Source: Aspidiotus rigidus
Taxonomy: Eukaryota; Arthropoda; Insecta; Hemiptera; Diaspididae
Direction of reading: 5' to 3'
Length of the DNA stretch: 64,000 nucleotides
NCBI GenBank assembly: GCA_035079385.1
Contig: JAVHKY010000018.1
Coordinates: 2,542,001 to 2,606,000 of the forward strand
Shown here: in pieces, positions 13,901 through 27,060 of the stretch
Layout: every line of letters begins with the position of its first letter
How positions within the stretch are numbered: the stretch's first letter is position 1
Notes under the pieces: generated by a model
Told to the model about the DNA's origin: nothing
The model's input: the letters and a program-made list of their open reading frames with translations, nothing else
The model's database searches: none
Program-made: the position numbers and the translations under genes

Positions 13901-16900
13901 AATCTAACATACATAATATCATATGAGAACCTTTTTTACCTGTTTGTGCAAATACCCTTTTTTTTTGTCGTTCATTTTTTCTTTGAAAGGCTGTCTTATG
14001 TATGGACCTTATTTGAATGGAAAAATAGAACAAGATCGTAGAGAAATCTGATATTGAAATACTTGAATATGAAATAATAGAAAATTTGAATTCCTGTTAC
14101 TATCGGTTCGTTGAGTCGAAATCATACTCTGCTATACGAAGTGAAATTGAATCGATCAGGCAAACGATATCGTTCGGATGATCGGTGCGAGTGTGTGAAT
14201 CGTGAAAACAAACCACTACTTCTACTTCATTGATGGAATAACATGGAAAAATAAGATCTTGGAAATTGGGGCTTTGTTTGGCGTATACAAGAAATTTTCT
14301 TCTCTAAAGTGTGTTAATAAGAACATTAGATAAGGGCTAATGTTGGAAGAAAGATTGCCACTAGTTATATCGAGTGCCCTGCTTGCAACTTTGCTGATCA
14401 CATCCCTTGTACCTCCGTTATGTTCAAACGCCTTCTCCATAATTATTCACTACTTATAGGCCTAGGCCAAACACTAGAAAATTGCAGTCCCAAAATTAAC
14501 AGTTTCTCCTGAAAATATTTGTCGAGCTGGTGTGTCAGTCAATCTGCAATTGGTTAGCGACTGCCATTGCGTTCGTCCATCTTCTTTTTCTAATGCTGTA
14601 TCCAATTGCTAATATTGCTGATGTTCGTAATAGGTATGATAGTATTGAGTAAATCGCTTATAGTCATTTTTTGAAGTCACTATTCGGTCACTTTTATCTC
14701 CTCTCCAAGTCATCAGTTGCTCCTTTTTTTTTCTTCCTCCAAGTCTCCATTTCACTATTTTTTTTTAATGCTCAGTGTTCGTAGGCTTGTAAAAATTATT
14801 GTTAACATAATTGTCCGAAGAGAAAATAACCGCAGATTTCATCAAGTCACCAAATCCTCAACGAGGTTACTTTGACAATTTACCAAGTCAGTACTTCCAG
14901 TTTTATAACTTATCTAACCCAGCTAAGTTTTGATCATTATTCATCAAGTTCAGAGTGAAAAATTGTAACGCCACCAGTTTCTCATTATTGCAACGTGTGG
15001 AACGATAATTTTTGTGCGTTATATCGATGATCTGCGATTTGCCAAGAACTTTCAAACTTTATTCGCATGCTCTCCTGAAACATCTGTAAAATAAGACATC
15101 GTGAGTTCTGCCCAGAACTCCACGGTATGATAGCTCTTTTAAAAGCAATAATTTACCTCTGAATTTACCGTTGAAAGTAGAGTTGCTTCTCGATCGTGTG
15201 GATTTAGATGTATACATCAATTCTTTTTTGCTCGCTCTGAAAGGAAGAGAAGGTGTGTGGAGAATCGCGGTTCTGTGTTTGTCCCGCATTGTTTCGTGGG
15301 TTCCAAAATAGAGATAGGGAGATGCTCATGAAACTTTGGGTTGACCAAATATTAGAAATCAGCATGAAACCCAAAATGACGTGATACTGAAGAAAAGACT
15401 TTTTTTTAAAATCCTGTCCAGTTTTGATATGAATAGGGACACAGGGGAATTTGCAAGACTCTCTCTGTGGGGGTTTGTTAGTTAGTAATCCTCGATCGAC
15501 TTTTTAATCCGATGCCATTCTTTAAGTTCGGCCTCTTTAATTAATCATACGGTTCTACCTTTACAGACGAAACCTTGCGGGGAGTTCTTTTGTACATTAT
15601 TTTCGGATATTTGAAAATTCGTAAGGAAGGTTGTATATGAATAGATGATTGGAATCTAAATTTACTTGATACACCTGTTTGCGCTTTCTCCTTTAAGACA
15701 GGTAAGAAACGTTCTCGATGTCCATCAATTGGAACTAACGGCATCTATTCAAAACTTCCAAGACCGATATCCTCTTCCGAATTTATTTCTTTATCTGAAA
15801 TCACAATATAACCTAATGCTAATCCACTGGTGAAGGAGCGAACTCAAAATGCAGAAAAAAAAACAGTACCGTTTCATTTTGTCCGCGATTTTTTCTTCCC
15901 GCTCTGATGTTCTACTGAGTTACATTCTATTATCTATTTCTTGCTATAGAAAAGTATTGTATCTCACAGACAACTTTGAAAAATACCGTTAGGGAGCAAT
16001 TTTTTTTTCCATCGACCTGCCGGTCCTCAACTATGATTATAACATTACATTTTTTCTTTTCGAAGTACTACACCAGTGTGTAGCCTTCCCTAAATCTAGA
16101 AACACAACTTAGTACGCAGCAATCAAAAGAAATACTACTCAGAAAATGTAGATTTCTAAACAGAGGGAATAAGAACGGTTCCACAATTTGAATATACGTG
16201 TACCCATTTCAATTACCGCGTTCCTAGGATGAAGGGATCTCTATCAGCTGAGGAATTCAGCATCCCTCTCTACATCTCGCTTACTTAATTTCGACTAACA
16301 ACTTATTCGCGGTGGAGTGGACGGCCTGATAGTAAAGTGTGTGTACTTTGACGGTGTGCTATGCATTGTCCGTGGGGAAAGTGAAGAAAAAAAGTCTGCG
16401 GGCGTCGATATTGATTAAAATGGAGGAGTAGAAGATGAGAGGGCTCGCGTACATATCCACATGTTTAAGAAACTAACGTACAAAACCCATGCACCGAGCG
16501 CGCATAAAGGGGAAATGTACGGCGCTTTAAAGGTACACGTATAAAGGAGATGGTATAAGAATGCGAAAGAAATAAGCGTTAGTCTAAATTCGGTACCATA
16601 ACATTAAGGCTAGAGAGATACTCCGAAGTTTTCCCAAAGAAAAACTAGCGTATTTTTAGTGTACGCAGCAATATCGCCCGCGTGCGTAGCGCGGCGGTCA
16701 CAATCATCCTAATCGCTGCGTTGTCTGTTTATGACAATTTTAGGTGACAGGGTGTATTTCAAAGAGGAGAAAAAAAGAGAGACAGAGAGGAGGAAGAAGA
16801 AAAAAAAAGGAAGGGAAACCTCTTGTATATATGGAATTAACGACGTAATGAAATTCTTTTTGTAATGTGATTTTCTATTCCGCTAGAGCGGTCACGAATT

Positions 16901-17770
16901 GAGAAAACTCGCTAGTTAAGTTCCCTCGAGAAATAACTTGTATAAAATACGTAAAGGGAAACTAATTCTTCCTATTTTCTAAATTTTAATTCGAATTCGA
17001 GATAATGCTCGGCGGTTTTAATTCTTATCGTTTAGTCGCGCGCGCATTGTCTGGCGAGATTGATAGCCCGCTGTTGAGTGTTTTACGAGCATTTTCCTCG
17101 TGCTCAATGATCGAGAGAATTGGTCATAATGGACTTCTGGCTGTTCGTTCAAAAGTTTCTTAATGATGCATGATGAATCGGGAGTCGGAGTGTCGAAAAC
17201 CTTTTTTGTTCTCTGCTAATTTGATCCGAAAAAAAGTTCATCTACTAATCTAACCTCTATTTAAATGCAGGAACGAACACAGACGACACTCTGCCCTCTC
17301 GTATTCTTGTACGTAGCTGAACAAGTTCACAACGATCTGAATTACGTCTATATTATTACAATCCTATGATTTGTCGAACCTGTTTCAACATTATTGTAAA
17401 AAAAGTCTTGCTTGCTCTGTGGCCAGGTACGTAGATGTCAAACAGGCGTTTTTCAACAATGACGCGGAACTAATTTTGCCATTTTTCAAAGGTATTCTTG
17501 TTTCTTTGTTTGTGGTGGACTCAGCAGGAGCTTTACTTCTACCCTCGTTGTCTGTCCTTGGTAGCTCCTGGTGTTACACAATTTGTTGCCAAACTAACAT
17601 TCTTCTTGTAACGCGCTGTCTACTGTTATGGCGATCGTTGTCATTGACTCGATCCGAAAACAGGTACCACCACAACATCGAATTGGCCTTGGTGTTCAGT
17701 AAAACGTAGATTCACTCAGTTCAAATATTTTGATATTGCTATGGCTTGGTTTACCAATAAATCACAAAGA
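10910..17770. other. gene-less stretch, partly CpG-rich
   Basis: No gene is recognisable. The parts at 12100-13600 and 16300-17100 are richer in CG dinucleotides and show no repeats, so they could include regulatory DNA, but that is not demonstrable here. A stretch at 17271-17424 has splice-like borders but is closed by stops in all three frames. Confidence 0.5.
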
Positions 17771-17780
17771 CTGATCCCAT

Positions 17781-19260
17781 TTTTTTTTTATTTATTAAAT
17801 TAACGAGCCTTGCAACACTGCGTACAAAAGAAAGATCGGAGCTTACTGGAAGGTGAGAAGAATCACATATCATGCCAGTCGGAGAAGATGAGGTAGCAGT
17901 AATATAGGATTTGAAATTATCCTAGAGGGAAGGGGTGAGATTGGTTATGGAAGGTTAACGCCCCGACATCTTTGCAGCGAGGTTCACTGAGTCATAGGTG
18001 TGTCTCGGTATCCATAAAAAAGAGACGGAGGCTATCTGAGGAAGAACCGAGTATTCGTTAGACAAGGATTAGTAGAGTGAGGGTCTTGGATTGCATGTAA
18101 CGATAAGGGATTTGCGTGGAGAAAAGAAGCCGGTGAGAAGGAAAAAGCAGGTGAGTATGGGAGCGGAGTTCCTCAGGCAAAAGGATAAGATTAAACTCTG
18201 ACTGGAGACTGCATTTCCGGCTCTAGGTCCAGATTCGGACCCACCCGTGAAGCGGAGGAGGCGAGAAGGCAATTAAAAAGAAATTATGCTGACATAGCTG
18301 TTCTGGGAATTTCAGTAAGGTTGAGAAAAATGTGAGGAATAGGGATTGATCAGCAAGGGGGTGTAAATGAAAACTAAGTTCACGATGAGTGCCTAGCTGG
18401 GACTGAAGCAACAGAATAAGTTATGTAAGTGGGCTGAGAGCATTTGGAATGACGGGTATTGGGCTGTTACGGGAAGAAAGTTTACAAAGAGTGAAAGAGC
18501 GCGGTAACGGAGACCCGATAAAAGGCTATGTTTAGTGCGCCAAGGCTCAGAAGGATTGAATGTAAATCCAGTAATTTTAAGGTTAGTCGGTAAAAATTGG
18601 AGAACCGTAATTAAGTTAGGAAAGGTATGTTAGAACGCAAGTTATAGGGATTCAAAAGGTTTTGGAGTTGAGGGTGAGACCGAGAACTTGGTACAGGATT
18701 GGATAATAATTTTGAAATTCTGAGTCAATATCTTTTTTTGAATTTACCATGACTGTTCCCTTGTCCGAAAATTGAAATTCACAGTCTAACGACCATTCAG
18801 AGATTTTGTTATGAGTTAATTGGCGTAGTCCTGCTGTTCATTGAAAGTTGGATTTAGTAGGTAGGAATTGAAATCTACCTAAGGGGGCTCGGTAAGGGGA
18901 AAACTAACATTCGTTTATAGCGATTATATTCCAGATTGTTTCCTGGGGACACCGTTTCGGGAGCGTTTTGGGAGGAGTATTGGTCTAGAATTCCAACTGG
19001 AGGAAGGATTGGAGGAGTTCGGATATATTGCCTCTTTTTTGAGCAATTTGCCAATGACAGAAATTAGAGCAATAGGTTGGTAAGATGTGAGGAGGAAGGA
19101 ATTTGCAGTATATTTCAGTATTGGAAGGATGGTATTCATTTTCTCGATGAGAGGGTAAGAATTGGGTATTGTCCTTCATCGTTTGCTTCCTAGAAAGACT
19201 TTGGGTCGTCCAAATCTGCGGTATACTTTGCGTGTATGTGCAGTTCTGTATTTTTTGGTT
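17781..19260 (-). mobile_element. degenerate LINE (jockey-like non-LTR retrotransposon), 3' part
   Basis: On the minus strand, 18924-19139 encodes a peptide with YQPIALISVIGKLLKKE, the reverse transcriptase segment that reads SYRPISLLSxLxKLxEK in jockey and related clades. Further 3', 18730-18822 reads HNKISEWSLDCEFQFS followed by KGTVMV, matching the conserved thumb-side block (IxxWxxxxGLxFSxxKTxxV). About 18655-18695 reads YQVLGLTLNSKTF, like VKYLGVxLDSKLxF. A T-run at 17781-17789 would be the poly(A) tail on this strand. The frames differ between segments and contain stops, so it is dead. The 5' end and catalytic YADD were not found. Confidence 0.75.
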
Positions 19261-19264
19261 CAAT

Positions 19265-20600
19265 TTATAATTTTGAAAAAAAAAAAAAAAACGAGCCCAT
19301 TGAAACATGATAAAATATGTATTTTGATTTGAAATGTGGAATTTAAATGAATCGAAGGTGTAAAAGCTGATGATTTCAGGTGAAAACATTATTTCTGGCT
19401 ATGATTTTTTTGGAGCTATACGCTTTTATCGACGAATAAGCAAACGAAACATCGCTACAGAGTGCAGTGTAATGCAGGACCAACAAAGTTCTTGTATGAG
19501 GATATAATGTTAAATTCGAAGAAAATCTGCAACGTTTAATAAAATCGACGCCTTCAGCGTTCGATATTACCTCCGTAGAATGTTTATTCGCGATAGCCCT
19601 TTCGTTTTCTACAAATATACGCGCAACAAAAGTAAAAAAGGAAATACTTCTATAATATGTATACTATTTTAATCTTCTTCGTCGACTACCACGCATTCGT
19701 CGATGGTGGCGGGGGACAGGTTTCCATTTTAACAAAGAAAGAAGGAGCTAGCGATTTGGATACGAGATAAGATGAAATGCGAAGGAAAAAAGCTTTTAAG
19801 TAAACAAAATAGCGCGCATAGCGTGCACAGCAAAAAGAGGAGAGTATAGGTTAACTCAACCAGCAATGCATAAAACTGATTCCAAACTACATATACGAGT
19901 AAATAAACCGAAAACTTCATTTTATAAAAGAGTTCGTTGTAGGAGAATGAAGGATGCTGAATAAATGATATGAGTCACGTCGGTTGTGATCGTAGAAATT
20001 CGCAAAACCCGCCACCGGCTTCAATGTGCGTACATCATTTGGGTCCGGAGTCAATGCGCACTCAACCATTTAGTTAATGGTCACAACATCATGTCGAAAC
20101 GCAATATTATATCGAAAAAATATAGTATATAAACAGCTTAAAAACATGAAAAGGCAAAATGAGGTGCGAGAAAAAAGTTTTGGGGTGCGTACATATTAGA
20201 CACCCTCGAAATGTTAACGACTTCAGCTCACGTTATAACGCTCGTAAAAAAAAAAAGAAAAAAATCCTCTGCATGAGTGTTCGGACAAATGCGTAACCTG
20301 TTCGAACTTCCGTGTTGTCAGAAACCTGTAGTACATCTGTACAAAAATGCTCTATTCTGAAAAACGTATACTACATGGACTACCTGAATAGTAGGCTCAC
20401 TCTATAGGGTTATTTTCGAGTGAGTCACTTCGCTCGCCCTTCCATGTTCGTCCGAAGTGCTGAACAAGAAAACTAGCGTTTCTCGAAATCGTATTATTTG
20501 TCGTATTACTCTAGAGTGCAAGTGTACCCTACAGGTATTTTTCGCGGTAGAATCTCCATTTAAAATAGAGGATCTTAAAATTTTATTTTTATAGACTAAA
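19265..20600. other. gene-less stretch upstream of the first coding exon
   Basis: AT-rich sequence with several A-runs and no recognisable gene or repeat. If the ATG at 20671 is the true start, a promoter or 5' non-coding exons could lie here. Acceptor-like pyrimidine tracts ending in AG occur at 20581-20594 and 20605-20620, so part of the 5' untranslated region may be spliced. Confidence 0.4.
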
Positions 20601-20670
20601 CTTTTCATTCAATTTAACAGTGTATAGATAGAAAATCTATATAGTAAATTTGTGATACGAGTAACTAACA

Positions 20671-21184
20671 ATGAGCGTTCGTGCTTTTTTCTGTGACTCT
20701 CCAGATTCGGATAACAAGTCGTCTAAGTTATGGGCGAGTCAACGCAAGCCAAAATGGAGTCCGAGCATGGTATCTCAGAATGCCTTCGACCGTCAAGAAA
20801 TTCTTGTCAGAATAGCGCAGCAGATGTACGATAATCAAGTGCACTTACCCAAACAAAAAGAATCACCGTCCAACCTGGAGTACATTCGGGAAACAGATAC
20901 CGGCTTCAATACCAAGTCCGAGAAGATATTGGACGACGAAGCCGTCCTCGACGAAAAACCCGCCCTTATCGGCACCAAGTCAGATTCTTTTTCATCCTTC
21001 ATCTTAAATCAAGCACTTCACCTCAATGATCGACGATTTACAAATAATCTTCACCATAGAAAGTCGTCGCCCAAATCGAAACTTGTGTCCACGGAAGATA
21101 AATTTACCACTATTGATAATTTGGATGATAACTCGATCGATGATGACCATATGGACGACGTTCACGCCAGATTAAAAATTCCTG
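20671..21184 (+). CDS. coding exon 1 of an unrecognised, probably nuclear protein
   Basis: The exon encodes 171 residues plus one base of a split codon and ends at CCTG followed by the donor GTGAGT. The ATG has AACA before it (A at -3) and an in-frame TAA at 20662-20664, so it is either the true start or the first Met in an exon with no upstream coding. The protein is hydrophilic with no signal peptide or membrane segment. It contains SPDSD near the N-terminus, a WASQRKPKWSPSM block, a stretch with many Q and I residues (about 45-60), basic serine patches (HHRKSSPKSK, about residues 127-136) and an acidic run DDNSIDDDHMDD (about 151-162). This is the longest convincing coding stretch in the window. 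I do not recognise the family; an unusually long intron follows, as often seen in insect transcription regulators. Reading past the donor into 21185-21297 gives hydrophobic residues and then repeat sequence, which supports the splice call. Confidence 0.75.
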
Positions 21185-21224
21185 GTGAGTTAGCTATTTT
21201 GACATTTTTCATGTTTTTGCTTAG

Positions 21225-23290
21225 GCCCTTTGCTTCCCCGCGTCGACAGACTTGGAAAAATGAAGGCTTCCCGAACCAAGTTGAACGAGGAACCTAGGGA
21301 ACTTGTTTTTATGGGTCAGATTGGTTTTGGTATTGGGAATTCTTATTGAAATCTTGAAGTCTTAAATTTTTTCGAGTCTCTTGTATCATGGTGTATATTT
21401 ATAGCCTGAAAGTAAACAATTTTTCTAAATCCAGTCCCTCTTCTCTCATACATAATTATCATATCTCGAGAGTTGAAATTGCTGTAAGTCCTCCTTCTAT
21501 CATGCATCATTCTTCCAGGTCCTTTTCCTATCATATATTATGGACTGGGAATTGAAATTCTTCTATGTTCTCCTCCTATCATATACTATAACTCGAAAGT
21601 CAAAATTTCTGTAAGTCCCTTTCCTATCATGACTCGAATGTTGAAATTTTTTCACGCCCCCATATTATAGCTTGAAGCTCAAAATTTTTCCAAGTCCCCT
21701 CCCTATCGTATGTTATAGTTCGAGACACGACATTTTGACGGGGAACCTGTTCTATGTGGGAGGGGGGTCATTTCGAAAAATTCTCCGTGCGTCATGTGAT
21801 GTCTGACCAAAACAAAAATGGTTTATGTCCAACATCATTCACAAAAATTGTTCAAGTTCCGTTCCCAATACCTCGGATGGGGCTTTAGAAGAATTTCGAC
21901 CTCTCGAGCCATAATGTAGGAGAGGGACTTCAAAAAATTTCGACCTCGAAACTGTATATGATAGGAGAGGGTCTTAAATAAATGTCGACCTTTGACCTGG
22001 ATGCTAATATGATATTGCCCCAAGTCCAATACAATTGGCAAAAACGGTTCAAACCCCCCACCCCCCCTCCTATCAAATATAGCACGAATTAAACTTGAAA
22101 AAATTTCGACTTTCCAGCTATTTATAGTAGGACGAGGACTTGGAAAAATTCCGACCTTCGACATATAGAAAAAACGACGGCTTCCTTAACTAAGTTAAAC
22201 GAGGAACGCAGGGAACCTGTTTTATGAGTCAAATAGGATTTGGTATTGAAAATTCAAGGAAGCCTAGACCTAGATAAAGCTAGTATAAAGAAGGCCTAGA
22301 CGTAAAATAAGCCTAGTATAATGTAGTTTGAAAGTCCAAGTTTTTCTCAAATCTCGTGCTATTTATGATAGGAGGGAGACTTGGGAAAATTTGTCCCCTA
22401 TCATATATAGCTCGAGAGTCTAAAAGTTTTCCAAGTCCCTCTTCTATCATATATAGCTTCAGATTCGAAATTTTTTCCAAGTCCCTCTCCTATCATATAT
22501 GGCGCGAGAGTTAAATTTTTTTCAAGTCCCCCCTCCTTTCATCTATAGCTCGAGAGTCGAAATTTTTTTCAAGTCCCTCTCCTATCATATATAGCTCGAG
22601 AGTCGAAATTTTTCTAAGTCCCCCTGCTATCATATATAGCTCGAGAGTCGAAATTTTTCTAAGTCCCTCTCCTATCATATATGGCTCGAGAGTCGAAATT
22701 TTTCCAAGTCCCTCTTCTATCATATATGGCTCGAGGGTCGAAATTTTTTCTAAGTCCCACTCCTATCATATATTCTCGAGAGTCGAAATTTTTCCAAGTT
22801 TTTCGCTGGACGGCGCACGGCGCACGCCAGATTTCTCAAATACCCCCCATAAAACAGGTTCCCTGTTAAAACTTCCGAATTCCGAGCTAATGTGATGTAG
22901 GGACCAAGTCTAATATTATTGACAAAAATGGTTCAACTCCTCTTCCTATAATATTATATAGCCTGGTGTGGACTTCGAAAAATTTGGACTTCCGAGCTAA
23001 TGTAATAGGAGAGGGACCAAGTCCGACATTAATGGGCAAAAATGGTCTTAGTCCCACTCCTGTCACATGTAGCACGGATTGGACTTATCCAAATTCTTTA
23101 TTAGGGTAGGTCAGTTTTCGCCGCACAGTACGGCAAATTTTTCGAATTCTTCATCCTCCCCCTATAGAACAGGTTCCCTGCTGAAATTTCGACCTCGAAA
23201 CCTCTACCTTAATTTTGAAATCTGCGAGTTCAGCCCCCTCCCCCTAGTATACTGCATATTGGGGCTAGCATTATAAAAGCTTGCAATACC
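21225..23290. repeat. composite repeat block with forward and inverted minisatellite segments
   Basis: The block starts about 40 bp after the exon 1 donor. A 45-46 bp unit carrying AAGTCCCTCTCCTATCAT followed by AGCTCGAGAGTCGAAATTTTT appears in forward orientation at about 21340-21740 (diverged) and 22340-22800 (regular), and in inverted orientation at about 21850-22180 and 22880-23100. A segment of about 80 bp at 21263 recurs at 22176 as a direct repeat (shared GGCTTCC, then GAGGAACxxAGGGAAC). Phrases GGAACCTGTT and AACAGGTTCCC flank the segments. No coding content. Confidence 0.75.
22340..22800 (+). repeat. 45-46 bp minisatellite, about ten units
   Basis: The phrase TATCATATAT, or a close variant, starts at 22399, 22445, 22491, 22537, 22583, 22628, 22673, 22718 and 22764. 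The spacing is 46, 46, 46, 46, 45, 45, 45 and 46 bp. Units differ by a few substitutions. There is no unique spacer between units, so it is a tandem repeat and not a spaced array. Confidence 0.9.
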
Positions 23291-23294
23291 TAAA

Positions 23295-26200
23295 CTCGAT
23301 TCGATATATTTAATGTTTAAAAATATCTATATATTCAATCATTCTCGTATACAGAACCGATTCGATATATTCGATTTAAATCGACTAAACCAGTATAAGT
23401 GTACCAAATCTCCCATAGAGAGATTAATGCAAGAACGGGACCGAGCGAGCGAAGTGAATCAACAGCTTAACAAACGATATAATGAAGAAATGAAAGACGA
23501 TTTTCAGAAATCTTCTCTCATTCGCTTCGGATCCCGGCCTCTCGCGTTGTTTCTCATCCTGTCTTTTGTCCACTATGGTTTTCGAGATCGAGAATGCCAT
23601 AGTGGTAGTTTTCTTAGGAAGCTGTTTGGGTATTGTGCAATTCCTTCCAAGAGATTAAAAATACGTCCCTTTCATTCTTTCGAGCCGAAGTGCTATTTGA
23701 AGTAAATTTAGTGCTCTAATCTTCGTAGAATATATGATTTATAGTAATGGAATCCTTTTACATGAAAATGTACTTTTTTTAATTCTGATCTATTCAAAAG
23801 CAAATCACGGGTGGCAAATGATACTGCAGATATGTACTTAGGTAGCTGTCAATTCTGGACCCGTGTGCAAATCGATGAACTTGTTATGTGCCTTTATATG
23901 CCGAGGAAAATAGTTTGTCCTAATTCAGTTCATGTAGATCCGTCATTACCAGTACATATAAGCCGAGCACAGCATCTGTCCACAGGAATTTTCTCGCTGT
24001 GCCTTTGTGAAATACTACTCGGTACTCGTTTCGAAAATAATAAATGAACAAAAGCAGGAAATACCCTCTTTCGGGAAAAAAAACTGAAAAGGTTGCGCAG
24101 TGGACGAATCGTTTAATTCATTTTTATTTTCGCACTTGTAGCATTTTTCTATGAGAGTTGACTCGGGAAGATTTTTCTGTCGAGCTTATGAAAATCATCC
24201 ATCCATTTTAGTTAACGCTCTTCAAATGTCTCGTCTAATATCGAAATATAAGTACGTCTGTAAGCCTGGCCTATGTCTACCATAAGCCTCCAGCTTTAGC
24301 CTAGCACTCAATAGCTAGCCTTTGATGTCATAAGACAGACAGGATCCCTTGGTCTAGTCTAATTGGCATAGGTATCCTAGTTTGTAGCTAACTACTAATA
24401 ACTAGCGGTCAAAGCTTCTCGTCTGATGTTGAGAGAGGGAGGGCGTAGGCTAACTCCACATCAATCTTTCAAGACAAAGCGTTATTCTTTTCTTGATCGC
24501 ATCTTTCTGCCCTCTAGCCAAAAAAAAGGTCATGTTTTTCAGCTTGGCGTCTATTTGACGAATGTTTTCTCAATTTCCATCACGTCCATGAATACTTTTT
24601 CCCTGTAAATTTGATATGGATTATTTTTGAACTGAGGTATTTTTGTCGTAGTTCGCGAGAAAAGTATGGTTTTCGTCGGTCGTTTGGCTCCCTAGGGAAG
24701 TGAACTCCACACGTACAGAGGGTATACTTTCAAGGATTCTTAAAGAGACCACTTCTTCAATAAATCTTTGTTGTAGACCTTTTGGGACTATATGATTATG
24801 ATAGTAAAAATTAATTATTCTCAGAAGGAAAAATCTTGAATGCCTACCTACCTGGAACAATAACTTCGTGAATTATGCGATAAATCAACTGATTTACATT
24901 GGGCTATTTACTTATGAATACTGCGTGTTCGATGATTTCTTTCCTTATAATTTACAAAGGTTTCATCTATGAATGAATAATAAAAATTCACCCCCAGCTG
25001 AGAGAAAATTCGATCCTTTCAGCATCGAAAGATGTAATATAAACTCCGGTTACAAAACTCTCTCTTGTCGTCAAGAAAACCGTGTGCAAAAGTCGGTAAA
25101 AAAAAAGGTCAAATAAATCTGTTATTCGTGCCTCGAAATTTTTTTTATCCTACGTTGACCATTCACTTGGACTACAAAGAGCCCGATACTTTTTATATAA
25201 CGCTATAGAATCTGAATTTTCGAACGTTATATTTTTAGTTTCAATGTCACGGAATATTTATTTTTTTTCAACTACATATTTTTGCTATTTTGGTCCTTCA
25301 TACTTTCACCCTCTTTCAGATCTTTTTCCCGTCTTGACGTGATTCATACAGCATTGTTGGTTGATTTCTTTTATTGAGGTATGTGTCCTATTTAAATCGA
25401 CCGTGATCGAAATACATTTTTCAGAATAATTCGATAAGGGTGGTACAAACGATGAGAAAAATTGAAACCGTCACTTTCACAGCAGCGCCTAATCTCACTG
25501 TCCCACAGAATCCACCCGGAGCCGTGGAGATAGAATCTCTTGGGGTCACGGTTCGAAGAAAATAATTTGGGAGAAAGTTTTAATATTGTTTGGGCAGCCA
25601 TATCTTAGTCGGATTATATTGAAATACCTTTGGGATTAGCTATTAGTATTTGCATTGTGAGTCAGTAGCGTCAATATTCGATTCCAGGTGATGTAGGTGC
25701 TGTAGAATTTGGATTCCTCTTTGGCTCGGTATATCCTTTTGAAGCCTCGCAATCAACATTTTTTCTCATTGTTCTTGTAACCTTTATAGAAGATGCGTGT
25801 ATTAGGTCGATTTTTTCCCCAGCCACAAAAAATTGCTCCGACTTCGAAATGTGCAAATTCTTGTTTTTGTCAAGGTCGATGCAAATAGTGGGAACTTTTA
25901 TGTAAGACAAGAATATCTGAGTAGCTCTTAAATACTTTGGCTTCGTTTAGAAATATGTATTCATGTTGGAACATTCTTGTTAATGGCGAAAATAGTATTT
26001 TTCACTCTTTCAAAAATCTTCTCGATCTCGAAAATATTCCGCTGTCGAGTATGATTTATGGCTGCGAATATTATTTGTAATTACAATTGACAAAATTATT
26101 ATAATTCGTGCATATCTCGACGATGACCGTACAAGGCTAGTGTTCTGTTTGAATACTTCCTTCCGCAGGATAGCTATCTTTTTGTTTATTTTCTGTATAG

Positions 26201-26780
26201 TCGCCAGGAGAAACCCCGTTGTCTTAATAGTTCTGGGTTCTGGTTACAGAAGGAATTGGTGGGAGAAGGTCTCGACAATGTTAGAGATTTCACCAGACAT
26301 GAATTCAGTTTGCATTTGACTAGTGCTTGGGTGTTGATCTATATCATACAGTTATGTGTACCTGACGTTTGGCTAAATCGTTGTTACTATACTTGTGATT
26401 CGTAGTGCTGCGAAGGTCTTGCTGAAACTTTTCTTATTTTTAGTGCGTTTATATGTGATTATTTGCGTTACGGTTAGCATGTTTACCTGCGAAATTTACC
26501 TTTGGCTACGAAGAAATCGTTCGCCATTGTGGTTACTTATTTTGATTCGCATTGGTGCGACGTTCTCGCTGAATAGTTTCTTAGTTTGGATGTACGAGTA
26601 GTTGCGATGCTGCAGGTAATTGCGACGCTTAATGCGACTCTATCGCAACTCTTGAACTCAGGTGAGATTTACTTATATTCAGTTATTTTATAATTCCAAT
26701 GAAATTTCTCTGCCGACTCGGAAAAGTCCAATTTTTTGACAGAGGCTATCTCCAGAATTTGCGTTCGCAGTACAATCTCG
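23295..26780. other. gene-less stretch
   Basis: No recognisable gene. CCACTATGG at 23569 and CCATAGTGG at 23596-23604 form a 9 bp perfect stem. Several open frames (for example a 130-codon frame at 23313-23705 and a leucine-rich 68-codon frame at 26395-26601) have no family signature, and I treat them as chance. Confidence 0.5.
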
Positions 26781-26794
26781 AGTTACTTTTCTTC

Positions 26795-27060
26795 CTAAAT
26801 CTATACTAGGATAAGAATGGACGAGTGAATGAGCCCGAGGAGCTAGTTAGCCTATAGTGTACATTATACTAGATTGGCACAAGTCTAGGACGCGAATGAG
26901 TTCTAGGGAGCTAGTAAGCCTGATATATTATGTGCTAAATTTATACGAGCCTCAGAATCCGCAAGTGAATCTCCGAAAGCTAGTTAGCTTTACTCACGTA
27001 CAGATACTAGACTTATACTAGGCTAAGCGAGCGAACCGCTACTCAGTCGAATAATAACGG
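26795..27060. repeat. diverged tandem repeat of roughly 70-90 bp
   Basis: Three or four diverged units share a variable GAATG or GTGAAT segment followed by GAGCTAGTTAGCCT and then a TATACTAG or TATTATG segment. Similar TAGCCTAGTATA phrases are scattered at about 22300, 24300, 42545 and 48945, so the unit belongs to a dispersed family. It abuts the mitochondrial insertion on its right. Confidence 0.55.

Noticed and set aside
17271..17424. Exon-like segment between an acceptor (TTTAAATGCAG) and a donor (CCAGGTACGT)
   Set aside because: All three plus-strand frames are closed by stops, so it cannot be an internal coding exon; it could only be non-coding.
17371..17709. 112-codon frame, plus strand
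   Set aside because: Has no ATG start at its beginning and no recognised motif.
18985..19389. 134-codon frame, minus strand
   Set aside because: It overlaps the LINE reverse transcriptase segment in another frame; the frame at 18924-19139 carries the real motif.
22340..22800. Regularly spaced repeat resembling a CRISPR array
   Set aside because: The 45-46 bp units are contiguous, without unique spacers, and the setting is eukaryotic; it is a minisatellite.
23313..23705. 130-codon frame with a charged, coil-like middle
   Set aside because: No family signature, it runs on into a palindromic segment, and no splice sites connect it in phase with exon 1 or exon 2.
26395..26601. Leucine-rich 68-codon frame resembling membrane segments
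   Set aside because: Starts at a non-ATG codon in AT-rich DNA, where hydrophobic codons are common; no other support.
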